Of a stretch of DNA of 64,000 nt, positions 35,550 to 44,972 are shown piece by piece. Position 1 is the stretch's first letter. Each line of letters opens with the position of its first letter. Under the pieces are notes generated by a model. The model was given only the letters and a program-made list of their open reading frames with translations. It had not been told where the DNA came from and made no database searches. Source of the DNA: Sphingorhabdus sp. YGSMI21 (lineage in GTDB: Bacteria; Pseudomonadota; Alphaproteobacteria; Sphingomonadales; Sphingomonadaceae); contig NZ_CP022548.1 of NCBI RefSeq assembly GCF_002776575.1, forward strand, positions 2,805,001-2,869,000, written 5' to 3'. A program made the position numbers and the translations under genes.

Positions 35550-36263
35550 GTGCCAGAAACTAATCAGCAGATATTGGATAGCGCCAAACGGGCGTTGCAG
35601 GATTCGCAATTCCGGCGTTCGATCGGCAATCGCTCCCATCAGTTGAAGCGCGGCCATTTTTTCAAGAAACTGGGTCGCGCGGCGATGTGGACCGCTGCTG
35701 TGCTGGTCGGTGCCAGCATTGTTGGCGGGATATTGAGTGGCATTGGTTTCTGGGGCGTGATGATTTCTGCTGGCCTGATCGGCGGCGGTATCTGGGCGTC
35801 GATGAAATTTCCGAAGATGAAGGTCCCGACGCCGGAGACGATCATGAAATCGGATCTCAAGTCGTTGGCGGGCAAGACGGAAATCTGGCTGGAAAACCAG
35901 CGTCCGGCTCTGCCCGCGCCCGCGGTGCAGATCGTCAACGGCATCGGCGTGCAGCTGGACATGCTGTCGCCGCAACTCAACAAGCTGAACGAGGGCGACG
36001 CAGCCGCTTATGAGGTGCGCAAGCTGGTTGGCGAGCATCTGCCCGAGCTGATCAACGGCTATAAGGCGATACCGCCTTCGATGCGGAGCCAGGCCAATGA
36101 CAGCGGCAAATCGCCGGACGAGCAGCTTATCGGCGGCCTGTCCCTGATCGAAAAGGAGATTTCGGGTGTTACCCAGCAGATTGCCAAGGGCGACATCGAC
36201 AATCTCTCGATCCGCGGCCGCTATCTTGAACTCAAATATGACAAGAGCGCCGAAGCGGAATAA
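35550..36263 (+). CDS. XpaC-like membrane protein, partner of TelA
   Basis: A 237-residue protein with a basic N-terminal region (SHQLKRGHFFKKLGR), a double hydrophobic hairpin (about residues 45-80, AAVLVGASIVGGILSGIGFWGVMISAGLIGGGIW) and a long charged C-terminal helical domain. The layout resembles 5-bromo-4-chloroindolyl-phosphate-hydrolysis/XpaC proteins that often sit beside telA. The link is by context as much as by sequence. The start is GTG at 35550, 6 bp after telA, with GGAGG upstream. It converges on the molybdopterin oxidoreductase gene. Confidence 0.65.
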   Translation: MPETNQQILDSAKRALQDSQFRRSIGNRSHQLKRGHFFKKLGRAAMWTAAVLVGASIVGGILSGIGFWGVMISAGLIGGGIWASMKFPKMKVPTPETIMKSDLKSLAGKTEIWLENQRPALPAPAVQIVNGIGVQLDMLSPQLNKLNEGDAAAYEVRKLVGEHLPELINGYKAIPPSMRSQANDSGKSPDEQLIGGLSLIEKEISGVTQQIAKGDIDNLSIRGRYLELKYDKSAEAE

Positions 36264-36346
36264 ATTCCGGTAATTTGTCCAGCCGCCAGAGATTGGTTCT
36301 TCCATCCACCGGCTGACTGGGGCCGGGATCGGGCAGGCACCATTTG

Positions 36347-38488
36347 CTATGCACTCCCCGTGATCGCGGAACGGCGGATCCGCACCGGTGTGCCGTTAAA
36401 ACGGGGGACCCGCGCGAGCGGATCGAGATCCTTGCCGGACACGAGCGCATTCCGGTTGATGCCCTTTGATCCGACAATCGCACCCTCCTGCGGATCAAAA
36501 GTGCGGGAGCCCCATCCATATTCCATGATCGCCACTCCGGACCGCAGGCTATCGCTGACTTTAAGCCGTACATCCAAAGCAGCGGTCAGGCTTTCTACCT
36601 CAACCATGTCGCCTTCCTTCAGCCCGTCGCGTTCCGCGTCACCGGCGTTGATCACAATTTCCGAACCGACGCCTTCGCGCAGACGCGACGCGCTTGATTC
36701 GGTCAGCCAGCTGTTCATCGTCTGCAGGCGGCGGCGGGAGATGATCTGGTAGGGGAAGCGGCTGTCCGCTTCCGGTGTTTCCGGTTCGAGCAGCCGCTCG
36801 CTCAGCAGGCTCAGCAATGCCGGCGGCGCCGCCGCGATCTTGCGGTCGTGGGTTTGCAGGTTCTCGGAGAGCCGGCCATAGGTCTTCGGTCCGAGATGCA
36901 GGCCGTGCGGATGGGCTTCGATTGTGGCCCGGTCGACCCGTCCGCCCATTGCCAGCAAGCCGTCTTCCACGGCAGAAGGTTCCGGTGGAAACAGACCCTG
37001 AAACAAAGTCAGGCCAAGCGCGGCGGAAAGGTCCCGGTAAAACTCCCATTCGGCGCGCATGCCAGCTGGCGGCGGCACCGTCCGGCGCGCCTTCTGGACG
37101 AAGGGAACGTCATGGAAAGAGCTGTAGAGCACGTGAATTTCCTCATTCTCGAGAAAATGCAGGCCGGGGATAAGCCAGTGGGCATGTCGATGGCTTTCCC
37201 GCTGGAACAGGTCGACCGCGACCAGACAGTCCAGACTGGCGAGCGCTTCGTCGAGCCGCGGGCCATCCGGACCACTGATCACCGGATTGCCGGCGTTGAT
37301 GATCAGGCCGCGGATCTGGCCGCGACCCGGCGTCAGTATTTCGTCAGGCAGTTCCGCCAGCGCGTGCGCTCCGGCGACCGGATCCCACTGGCGCAGGCGG
37401 CTTGGCACTCGGGCGGGAGCAAATACATCGGCGCCCAGCTTCATGAAATTTGCGACGCCGTCGCACAGCACGCGGCCGCCAGGAGTGTCGGTTCTTCCGG
37501 TTATCAGATTCAATATGTGGCTCAGCCATTCCGCGAGCACGCCGTTGCGCCCCATCGCGCTGCCGGTACGGGCCACGCATGCAGCGGATTCTGCCGTCGC
37601 GAAGCCGATCGCAACCTGCTCTATATCTGAAAGCGCTATGTCGCATCGGCGGGCCAGACTGGCGGGATTTTGCGCGAGCGCGATTTCCCGCACGCGCTCG
37701 AAACCGGATGCGGCATCGCACGCCGCACGATTTTCAAGCCCGTTCGCCAGTATCAAATGGATGACCGCCAGAAGGAAGGCCCAGTCGCTTTCGGGAAGGG
37801 GCGCAAGATGTCTGGTTGCGCGCTTGGCGGTTTCGGTCCGTCTCGGATCGACAACCACCAGTTTTGCGCCATTTTCTACCGCTGCCAGAACGCGCTTCCA
37901 GCCATTGGGAACGGAACCGACCCAGCCCATGGCGCTGACCGCCGGATTGCTGCCGATGAGCAGCAGATAGCGGCACTGGTCAACGTCGGGGATCAGGGTG
38001 GTGTAGGAAGAGCCGTACATCTGTTCGCCGACATAATGATAGGCATTCTGGTCGATGGATCCGACCCAATAGCGATTGTGCGATCCCAGCGCGTCCATGA
38101 AAGCGCCATGGAAAATCGAATTGGCAAAATTGAACGCATTGGGATTTCCGACATAGGCGCCGATGGCGTCGGGACCGTCGCGCTCGATAATTTTGCGGAA
38201 TGCCCCGGCGATGCCATCGACTGCTTCTTCATGGCTGACCGCGACATATCGGTCGCCGACCCGTTTCATCGGCGAACGCAGCCGGGCAGGGTGAGTCCGA
38301 TATTCGTCCGCCGTCGCCCCCTTGATGCAGAAGTCGGCCCAATTGTGCGGATTCTCCTTGTCGGGCTGGATACGCAGAACCGCATCACCGCGGGTCGTAA
38401 CCTTCAGACCGCATAGTTGCTCGCAGATCGCGCAATAGGTATAATGTTCCCGCTTCTGCGGCGAAATATCGGTCATCCCCGTCCCCAT
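36347..38488 (-). CDS. Molybdopterin-dependent oxidoreductase (formate dehydrogenase/Nap-like family)
   Basis: A 713-residue enzyme. The N-terminal [4Fe-4S] motif CAICEQLC (Cys19, 22, 26) with Cys54 in ADFCIKG is followed by the molybdopterin domains (LLLIGSNPAVSAMGWVGS; GSAMGRNGVLAEWLSH) and the C-terminal dinucleotide-binding domain (INAGDAERDGLKEGDMVEV). Where relatives usually place a Cys, Sec or Ser molybdenum ligand, the sequence is NRYWVGSIDQ (138-147). No electron-transfer or membrane-anchor subunit is adjacent, so the enzyme may be a soluble single subunit. Start at ATG 38488 has AGGA; the open frame continues to 38692. A 9-bp inverted repeat covers the leader. Confidence 0.85.
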   Translation of the reverse strand: MGTGMTDISPQKREHYTYCAICEQLCGLKVTTRGDAVLRIQPDKENPHNWADFCIKGATADEYRTHPARLRSPMKRVGDRYVAVSHEEAVDGIAGAFRKIIERDGPDAIGAYVGNPNAFNFANSIFHGAFMDALGSHNRYWVGSIDQNAYHYVGEQMYGSSYTTLIPDVDQCRYLLLIGSNPAVSAMGWVGSVPNGWKRVLAAVENGAKLVVVDPRRTETAKRATRHLAPLPESDWAFLLAVIHLILANGLENRAACDAASGFERVREIALAQNPASLARRCDIALSDIEQVAIGFATAESAACVARTGSAMGRNGVLAEWLSHILNLITGRTDTPGGRVLCDGVANFMKLGADVFAPARVPSRLRQWDPVAGAHALAELPDEILTPGRGQIRGLIINAGNPVISGPDGPRLDEALASLDCLVAVDLFQRESHRHAHWLIPGLHFLENEEIHVLYSSFHDVPFVQKARRTVPPPAGMRAEWEFYRDLSAALGLTLFQGLFPPEPSAVEDGLLAMGGRVDRATIEAHPHGLHLGPKTYGRLSENLQTHDRKIAAAPPALLSLLSERLLEPETPEADSRFPYQIISRRRLQTMNSWLTESSASRLREGVGSEIVINAGDAERDGLKEGDMVEVESLTAALDVRLKVSDSLRSGVAIMEYGWGSRTFDPQEGAIVGSKGINRNALVSGKDLDPLARVPRFNGTPVRIRRSAITGSA

Positions 38489-38490
38489 TT

Positions 38491-38529
38491 TAATATGTCC
38501 TATAGACACTATTTCTCTGCGACATATTA
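38491..38529. promoter_or_regulatory. Inverted repeat over the leader of the molybdopterin oxidoreductase gene
   Basis: taatatgtc (38491-38499) is an exact inverted copy of gacatatta (38521-38529), spaced by 21 nt. The arm nearest the gene contains the AGGA ribosome binding site of the start at 38488. It may be an operator or an mRNA hairpin that hides the ribosome binding site. No matching regulator gene is adjacent. Confidence 0.45.
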
Positions 38530-38727
38530 GGGCGCGGGTGTTTTGATTGTCAACCGACCTGTCGGATACTGATGGCCGCCAATCGCCGAAACATGCCGTC
38601 AGCAAAGGTTGTCGCCGGGAAAAGAAACTGCATGGCCCCTGCAAATCCTTCTCAAATTCGACAGTATCGAAACGGGTGACAAAGCCTAGCATGAGCGAAA
38701 AATAATCACCGGATTGGAGAGGGTCTG

Positions 38728-39315
38728 ATGAGCCGGATATCGAAGCTGCCGCCGGAGGAATGGGATCCGCGGATCAGGGATGCTGTGAATCCCGATGCCG
38801 CCACCGATCTGGAGCAGGGGCTCGTCCGCTATTTCGCCCATTGCCCGGAACAGGCGCTCGGCTTGATGCAATTTGGCGGCGCGCTCAAGGCAGGCCGCAG
38901 TCTGCCGGAGCGGCTGGTGGAACTGGTACGACTTCGCATCGCGTTCTTCAACCAGTGTCGCAGTTGCATGGCGATCCGTTACACGGACGCTGTCAACGAC
39001 GGCGTCGACGAAGGCGCGGTCTGTTCACTCGAAAAGCCGCAGGAAGCGGATGATCTCAGCGACGCGGAGAAAGCGGCCATTCATTATGGCGAGCTGATGG
39101 CGACCGATCATCTGGCGATTGATGATGCGGTCCATGCTGGTCTGCGCGAACATTTCAGCGAAGCGCAGATTGTCGAACTGGGCATGACCTGTGCTTTTTT
39201 CGTAGGCTTCGGACGATTGGCGGCGACTTGGCATATGGTCGACGAACTGCCCGAGGCGTTTCAGAAAGCCGAGACCATTGCACCATGGGGCGAAGAGAAA
39301 ATTCAGGTGCGCTAG
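38728..39315 (+). CDS. Carboxymuconolactone decarboxylase family protein
   Basis: A 195-residue all-helical protein of the AhpD/CMD fold. The core ERLVELVRLRIAFFNQCRSCMAIRYTDA contains the CxxC motif (QCRSC) and the downstream His found in AhpD-like redox proteins, then LMATDHLAIDDAVHAGLREHFSEAQIVELGM. Both catalytic activity and partner are unproven. A GGAGAGGG ribosome binding site precedes ATG 38728. Only 11 bp separate it from the P450, so the two are co-transcribed. Confidence 0.88.
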   Translation: MSRISKLPPEEWDPRIRDAVNPDAATDLEQGLVRYFAHCPEQALGLMQFGGALKAGRSLPERLVELVRLRIAFFNQCRSCMAIRYTDAVNDGVDEGAVCSLEKPQEADDLSDAEKAAIHYGELMATDHLAIDDAVHAGLREHFSEAQIVELGMTCAFFVGFGRLAATWHMVDELPEAFQKAETIAPWGEEKIQVR

Positions 39316-39326
39316 GGAGAAAGAAT

Positions 39327-40592
39327 ATGGCGACCAAGGCCGAGATCAATCTGTTCGATGTGGAAACACAGCAATGCCCCTATGACGCCTACAAGACGCT
39401 GCGCGACGAAGCGCCGGTCTACAAGCAACCGGGCACGGATATCTATGTCATCACCCGCTATGAGGATGTCCGTCGCGTATTGCTGGACCCGGAAACATTC
39501 CCGAGCAGCCCGAAGAAATTCGCCGCCTTCAACAAGACCGGCGCCACCGAACGGCAACAGGTGGTGCAACAGCGGTTCGAGGAAAACGGCTGGCTACCGG
39601 AGCCAACCCTGTCGAGCCGCGATGATCCCAATCACAAGCAGATGCGGGCGATGTTTAACGAGGCGTTCAAGCCCAGCAAGATCAAGACCATGGATCCGCT
39701 GGTCGAAAATCTCGCCTATGAACTGATCGACGGCTTTATCGACGATGGCCAGTGCAACTGGGTCAGCCAGTTTGCCGTGCCGCTACCGCTCTATATCATC
39801 GGCGAGCAAATGGGCGCGCCGCGCGAGGATATGTGGAAGATCAAGAGCTGGACCGATGCCTTCTTCCACCGCATTTCGATGATGCTGGACGAGGAAGCCG
39901 AGCTGGAAATGGTCGACCGCGAAATCGAGGGGCAGCATTATTTCAACCCGGTGTTCGAGCGTCTGCGCAAGCAGCCCGATGACAGCCTGCTCAGCGAGCT
40001 GGTCAACCGGGTGATCGAGGAATGGGGCAGGCCGCTCAACGATAACGAGCTGCACGCCGAGATGATGGCGGATACATTTGTCGGCGGCAGCGAAACCACG
40101 ACCAATGCGCTGGCTTCGGGCATCCGCCTGCTGATCGAGAACAAGGACGTCTGGGAGCAGCTGAAAAGCGATCCCGACAAATATATGAAGACCTTTGTCG
40201 AGGAAGTGGTGCGGCTGGAATCGCCGGTGCAGAGCCTGATGCGTTTTGCCGGCGAAGAGGTCGAGATGCACGGCGTCACGATTCCAAAAGGCGCGCTGAT
40301 CAATATCCGCTATGCCGCGGCAAATCGCGACGAGAGCGTGTTCGAATGTCCCGAGAAAATCGATCTCGAGCGCAAGCGGGCAGGGGCACATATGGGCTTC
40401 GGTTCCGGCGTGCACCACTGTCTGGGTGCGCCGCTCGCCCGGCGTGAACTGATCTGGGGCTTTACCGCGGTGGTCGACCGGTTCGAGGATATGTGGTTCA
40501 TCGAGGGCAAGAATGATTTTGCCATTCACCCGCATTTCCTGCTGCGCTCGCTGAAGGAACTGCATATCGGTTTCACGCCCAGGGCGAACTGA
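39327..40592 (+). CDS. Cytochrome P450 (CYP)
   Basis: A 421-residue soluble monooxygenase. The I-helix shows ADTFVGGSETTTNAL, the ExxR is in EEVVRLESPVQSLMRF, and the haem loop is FGSGVHHCLGAPLARREL with the thiolate Cys365. It is a bacterial class I P450 that needs a ferredoxin and reductase, none of which is in the window. The substrate is unknown; related sphingomonad P450s act on terpenoid or steroid-like compounds (weak inference). Start ATG at 39327 has an AGGGAGAAAG ribosome binding site; the frame open to 39228 overlaps the CMD gene. Confidence 0.93.
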   Translation: MATKAEINLFDVETQQCPYDAYKTLRDEAPVYKQPGTDIYVITRYEDVRRVLLDPETFPSSPKKFAAFNKTGATERQQVVQQRFEENGWLPEPTLSSRDDPNHKQMRAMFNEAFKPSKIKTMDPLVENLAYELIDGFIDDGQCNWVSQFAVPLPLYIIGEQMGAPREDMWKIKSWTDAFFHRISMMLDEEAELEMVDREIEGQHYFNPVFERLRKQPDDSLLSELVNRVIEEWGRPLNDNELHAEMMADTFVGGSETTTNALASGIRLLIENKDVWEQLKSDPDKYMKTFVEEVVRLESPVQSLMRFAGEEVEMHGVTIPKGALINIRYAAANRDESVFECPEKIDLERKRAGAHMGFGSGVHHCLGAPLARRELIWGFTAVVDRFEDMWFIEGKNDFAIHPHFLLRSLKELHIGFTPRAN

Positions 40593-40710
40593 TCCTGCCG
40601 CTCCGGCGCGCGGCACCAACCTGAAATTTTATCGGCTGTTCCGGTGAACCATCTCGCTCAACCTGCGTAGGTTTGAGTGAAGAGACGTGTCCCCAACAAA
40701 GGAATAAGCG

Positions 40711-42771
40711 ATGAAAGACCTGAAACTCGGCGAGAATGGCGAGCCTCGCCAGACTGCAACCGGCGACGACGATATCATGACCACGCAGCAGGGTATGCCG
40801 GTATCGGACGACCAGAACAGCCTGAAAGCCCATGCCCGCGGCGGCACGATGCTGGAAGACCAGGTCATGCGGGAGAAGATTTTCCACTTCGATCACGAAC
40901 GGATTCCCGAGCGCGTCGTCCATGCGCGCGGCTATGGCGTGCACGGCCATTTCGAACTGACCGAAGCCATTCCGGAACTTTCCAGTGCCGATATTTTCCA
41001 GCGGGTCGGCGAAAAGACGCCTTTATTCTGCCGCTTCTCGACGGTTGCCGGCAGCAAGGGCTCACCCGATGTCGCGCGCGATGTGCGCGGATTTGCGGTG
41101 AAATTCTATACCAAGGAAGGCAACTGGGATCTGGTCGGCAACAACATCCCGGTCTTCTTCATCCAGGACGCGATCAAATTCCCCGACCTGATCCACTCGG
41201 TCAAACCGGCGCCCGATCGCGGCTTTCCGCAGGCGCAGAGCGCGCATGACAATTTCTGGGACTTCATCTCGCTGAGCCCGGAATCCATGCATATGGTGAT
41301 GTGGGTGATGTCCGACCGCGCCATCCCGCGCTCCCTGCGCTTCATGGAAGGTTTTGGCGTCCATACCTTCCGTCTGGTCAACGCCGAGGGCAAATCGCAT
41401 TTCGTCAAGTTCCACTGGAAACCGAAACAGGGCATGCAGTCGGTGGTCTGGAACGAAGCGCTCAAGATCAACGGCATGGATCCCGATTTCCATCGCCGCG
41501 ATATGTGGGATGCTGTCGATTCCGGTGATTTTCCGGAATGGGAATTGGGCGTGCAGGTCTTTGACGACAAATTCGCCGACGAGTTTGAATTTGATGTGCT
41601 CGACCCGACCAAGCTGATCCCGGAAGAACAGGTGCCTGTGAAGATCATCGGCAAGATGGTGCTCGACAATAATGTCGACAATTTCTTCGCCGAGACCGAG
41701 CAGGTCGCTTTCTGCACGCAGAATATCGTGCCGGGTATCGACTTCACCAATGATCCGCTGCTGCAGGGACGGAATTTTTCCTATCTCGACACCCAGCTGA
41801 AGCGGCTTGGCAGCCCCAATTTCACCCATATTCCGGTGAACGCGCCGAAATGTCCGGTGCGCCATTATCAGCAGGACGGCCATATGGCGATGACCAACCC
41901 CAAGGGGCGGGTCAATTACGAACCGAACAGCTGGGATGAAGGAGAGGGGCCGCGCGAGGATCCGATCAAGGGTTTCAAAAGCTATCCGGAAGAGGTGGAC
42001 GGCACCAAGCAGCGCGTCAGCTCCGAGACCTTTGCCGACCATTATAGCCAGGCGCGGCAATTCTATATCAGCCAGACTCCGATCGAGCAGGACCATATTG
42101 CCGCTGCCATCACCTTCGAGCTTTCCAAGGTGGGCAAGGAAGCGATCCGCGAGCGCATGGTTGGCCATCTGCGCAATATCGACGATGATCTGGCGAAAAA
42201 TGTCGCCGACGGCATCGGCATGGACAAGCTGCCCGAGAAGATCAAACCCGCGCGCAAGCCGGTTGACGATCTGCCGGTATCGGACGCGCTGAGCATGCTC
42301 AAAAACCCGCCGGAAAGCTTCTCGGGTCGCAAGCTCGGCATCTATATCGCCGAGGGCGGCGATGCCGATCTGGTGAAGGCGCTGAAAAAGGCCACCGAGG
42401 ATGAAGGCGGCACCACCGCGATCATCGCGCCGCATATCGCCGGTGCTAAATTGTCCGACGGCAAGATTATGCCGGCGGACGAGAAGATCGACGGTGGCCC
42501 CTCTGTTGTGTTCGATGCCGTGGCTCTGGTCATGTCGGAAGATGCAGCCGAAAAGCTGTCGACCAACAAGCCGAGCCAGGATTTCGTCAGCGACGCCTTC
42601 GCCCATGTGAAGTTCATCGCTTATTCCGAAGGCGCGATGCCGCTGCTGAAAGCGGCGGGTATTGCAGACAAGATGGACGACGGTGTCGTCGAGATCGGAG
42701 CGAAGAAGGACGCTGCGAACTTCCTGACCCAATGCAAGCAATTGCGCCACTGGGACCGGGTCTCTGGCTAA
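40711..42771 (+). CDS. katE: Large-subunit catalase (clade 2, HPII type)
   Basis: A 686-residue haem catalase breaking down hydrogen peroxide. The catalytic His is about residue 71 ([17 protein letters not shown]), the Asn is in [17 protein letters not shown], and the haem Tyr is about 358 in [12 protein letters not shown]. The extra C-terminal region (about residues 540-686; [23 protein letters not shown]) is the flavodoxin/DJ-1-like domain of large-subunit catalases. In E. coli the homologue is a stationary-phase enzyme. It is monocistronic, followed by a hairpin and the tRNA gene on the other strand. Confidence 0.97.
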   Translation: MKDLKLGENGEPRQTATGDDDIMTTQQGMPVSDDQNSLKAHARGGTMLEDQVMREKIFHFDHERIPERVVHARGYGVHGHFELTEAIPELSSADIFQRVGEKTPLFCRFSTVAGSKGSPDVARDVRGFAVKFYTKEGNWDLVGNNIPVFFIQDAIKFPDLIHSVKPAPDRGFPQAQSAHDNFWDFISLSPESMHMVMWVMSDRAIPRSLRFMEGFGVHTFRLVNAEGKSHFVKFHWKPKQGMQSVVWNEALKINGMDPDFHRRDMWDAVDSGDFPEWELGVQVFDDKFADEFEFDVLDPTKLIPEEQVPVKIIGKMVLDNNVDNFFAETEQVAFCTQNIVPGIDFTNDPLLQGRNFSYLDTQLKRLGSPNFTHIPVNAPKCPVRHYQQDGHMAMTNPKGRVNYEPNSWDEGEGPREDPIKGFKSYPEEVDGTKQRVSSETFADHYSQARQFYISQTPIEQDHIAAAITFELSKVGKEAIRERMVGHLRNIDDDLAKNVADGIGMDKLPEKIKPARKPVDDLPVSDALSMLKNPPESFSGRKLGIYIAEGGDADLVKALKKATEDEGGTTAIIAPHIAGAKLSDGKIMPADEKIDGGPSVVFDAVALVMSEDAAEKLSTNKPSQDFVSDAFAHVKFIAYSEGAMPLLKAAGIADKMDDGVVEIGAKKDAANFLTQCKQLRHWDRVSG

Positions 42772-42837
42772 AGGAACACCAAAGCTGCAGCGCTGGCGAC
42801 GAAAGCCGTCGCGCTGGGGCGTACAATAGCAAGACCG

Positions 42838-42873
42838 TCGAAGCGGCAAGCGATCACCCGTTTGCCGCTTCGA
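42838..42873. terminator. 12-bp hairpin between katE and tRNA-Gln
   Basis: tcgaagcggcaa (42838-42849) pairs perfectly with ttgccgcttcga (42862-42873). No T-run follows on either strand, so it is a hairpin of possible termination or mRNA-stability role between convergent units. Confidence 0.5.
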
Positions 42874-42951
42874 TGCGTTTCCGGCCTATGGAATAGCCTG
42901 AAACGGAATATCAAAGCGCTGTCAACGCGGAACTCAGGATGTAGGAAAAAC

Positions 42952-43025
42952 TGGATCCCCCGTGAGGATTCGAACCTCAATTAACGGAGTCAGAGTCCGT
43001 GGTATTACCATTATACGACAGGGGA
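42952..43025 (-). tRNA. tRNA-Gln (anticodon CUG)
   Basis: Read on the minus strand, the cloverleaf is complete. The acceptor stem is TCCCCTG / CGGGGGA, the anticodon stem ACGGA / TCCGT with loop CTCTGAC (anticodon CTG, codon CAG), and the T-arm GAGGTTCGAATCCTC. The 3' CCA is encoded. Total 74 nt. It lies between katE and the SRAP gene. Confidence 0.97.
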
Positions 43026-43083
43026 ATGCCGGTGCGCGGGGCAATAGGCATGGAGATGGCCGGGGTCAACCCTTTTGGTGGTC

Positions 43084-43746
43084 TTATTCTGCGATTGGTT
43101 GCAGCAGTTCGGGACCGTTGTTGCGGTTGCTGTTGACCAGGCTGGAAATTCGCGTCGTTGCGAGTTCGCCCTGAAAGCTATTCGTCAGCTTTTCCGCCTC
43201 TTTCCAGCCATCATCCATCCAGATGTCGACGTCGGCCCGTTCGAGAATGGCCGGCGCGCGGTCGTGAATAGGCGCGAAAGCGGGCGGCGCGGCGGTGGTG
43301 ATGACCGCATAGCTGTTGATGTCGAGCCGGTCATTATGCGTCCACAGGCCGGCGAGCAGCATTGGCTGGCGATCGCCGCGCTCGACCTTATACGGGGTCT
43401 TGGTTGTTCCGTCGCGCTGCCATTCGTAGAAGCCGGAGACCATGATGATGCAGCGATTCTGCTCCAGCAGCGGCTTGAACGAGGGTTTCTCGGTCAGCGT
43501 CTCGGCGCGGGCGTTGATCATATTGGCGGCAAATTTTGTGTCTTTGGCCCAGTGCGGCACCAGTCCCCAGCGCATCAGTTCCAGCGACCGGCCACCCTCG
43601 CGGTTGACGCATACGGGAACGCTCTGGGTCGGGCAGATATTATAGTTGGGCTGGAAATTGCTGTTGGGCGAGGGCTGGACGATCGCCAATATGTCGCGAT
43701 ATTCCGCCCAGGTCAGTTCTTCGTGGCTGAATTTGCGGCCGCACAT
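43084..43746 (-). CDS. yedK: SOS response-associated peptidase (SRAP/HMCES/YedK family)
   Basis: A 220-residue protein beginning MCGR, so Cys2 is the catalytic residue after Met removal. The family forms a covalent link with abasic sites in single-stranded DNA and thereby protects the fork. Further motifs: RWGLVPHWAKD, NARAETLTEKPSF, CIIMVSGFYEW and APAILERADVDIWM. In the window it lies near tRNA-Gln, with its stop about 60 bp from the tRNA 5' end, and diverges from ppx. Confidence 0.93.
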   Translation of the reverse strand: MCGRKFSHEELTWAEYRDILAIVQPSPNSNFQPNYNICPTQSVPVCVNREGGRSLELMRWGLVPHWAKDTKFAANMINARAETLTEKPSFKPLLEQNRCIIMVSGFYEWQRDGTTKTPYKVERGDRQPMLLAGLWTHNDRLDINSYAVITTAAPPAFAPIHDRAPAILERADVDIWMDDGWKEAEKLTNSFQGELATTRISSLVNSNRNNGPELLQPIAE

Positions 43747-43859
43747 GATATTTTCCGTTCGACTTGGTTACCGCCCCTTGCGTCTCTGCTGCTGCGGCGT
43801 TATCTTCACCGGCAAGTACCGGCGGTATTATCCGATCCGGAGAACATAAGAGTACGGTT

Positions 43860-44972
43860 ATGGCGGATCAAGCATCCCCATCGCCGCTAGATACAAAAGG
43901 CGGATCATCCGCAAGGAAATCCCGCCCGAAACATGCGGCGACACATAATGGACAGAGTCGAGTTGCGCCTCCTGTTCACGCAGGCAACGGCCGCTGGCCC
44001 AAGTTGCGGTCCTATGCAGCAATCGATCTGGGAACCAACAACTGCCGGTTGCTGGTGGCAAAACCGTCTTCCGACGGCTTCATTGTCACCGATGCCTTTT
44101 CGCGCGTTGTGCGACTGGGCGAAGGACTGGTCGAATCCGGAAAGATCAGCAGTCGCGCCATGGACCGGGCGGTTGCCGCTTTGTCGATCTGCGCCGACAA
44201 GCTGCGGCGTCGCAATGTGACTTTGGCCCGCTCGGTGGCCACCGAAGCCTGCCGGCGCGCCAGCAACGGTGATAAATTTATCGAGCGGGTACGGCGGGAA
44301 ACCGGCATCGCGCTCGACGTGATTACCGCAGAAGAAGAAGCGCGGCTGGCGGTTCTCGGCTGCCACATCCTGCTCGAACCGGGCGAGGGGCCGGCGCTGA
44401 TCTTTGACATAGGCGGTGGCTCGACCGAGCTGGTGCTGGTCGATACCAGCGGCTCGGCACCGGAAATTCTCGATTGGCAAAGCGCCCCCTGGGGCGTGGT
44501 TTCGCTGACCGAGAGCGAGAAATTCGACGGCGATGATCCGGTAGCGCGCCGCGCCGCCTTCGCCGCCATGCGGGCCCGGGTCAGCGACAGTTTTGCCGAT
44601 TTCGCCGCGCGCCTGCCGCGGCTGGACCAGTGCGATTATCGCCTGCTCGGCACGAGCGGAACCGTGACCACATTGGCGAGCCTGCACCTGAAATTGCCGC
44701 AATATGACCGCAAGGTTATCGACGGTCTCATCGTTCCCACGGAATCGATGCGGGAAATCAGCAATATGCTGGCCCATGCCTCGCCGCAGGAACGGGCCGA
44801 TATCCCGTGCATCGGCCGCGAACGCGCCGATCTGGTTGTCGGCGGTTGTGCGATACTCGAATCGATTCTCGATATCTGGCCCGCCAGCCGTGTCGGTGTA
44901 GCGGATCGCGGTATCCGCGAGGGCATTTTGCGCTCGCTGATGTCGGCAAACGAGCGGAGCGCGGTCCGATGA
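43860..44972 (+). CDS. ppx: Exopolyphosphatase/pppGpp phosphohydrolase (Ppx/GppA)
   Basis: A 370-residue enzyme of the actin-like ATPase fold. The N-terminal phosphate loop is AAIDLGTNNCRLLVA, followed by SGKISSRAMDRAVAALSICADKLRR, EEEARLAVLGCH, the second phosphate loop FDIGGGSTELVLVD and LLGTSGTVTTLASL. The family cleaves polyphosphate or pppGpp; the two roles cannot be separated from sequence alone. Start ATG at 43860. The first 55 residues form a Ser/Lys-rich low-complexity leader. Its stop overlaps the rlmE start by ATGA, an arrangement shared with many alphaproteobacteria. Confidence 0.93.
   Translation: MADQASPSPLDTKGGSSARKSRPKHAATHNGQSRVAPPVHAGNGRWPKLRSYAAIDLGTNNCRLLVAKPSSDGFIVTDAFSRVVRLGEGLVESGKISSRAMDRAVAALSICADKLRRRNVTLARSVATEACRRASNGDKFIERVRRETGIALDVITAEEEARLAVLGCHILLEPGEGPALIFDIGGGSTELVLVDTSGSAPEILDWQSAPWGVVSLTESEKFDGDDPVARRAAFAAMRARVSDSFADFAARLPRLDQCDYRLLGTSGTVTTLASLHLKLPQYDRKVIDGLIVPTESMREISNMLAHASPQERADIPCIGRERADLVVGGCAILESILDIWPASRVGVADRGIREGILRSLMSANERSAVR

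Noticed and set aside
41062..42849. 595-codon minus-strand ORF opposite katE
   Set aside because: Same situation: an antisense shadow of the catalase with no ribosome binding site or recognisable domain.
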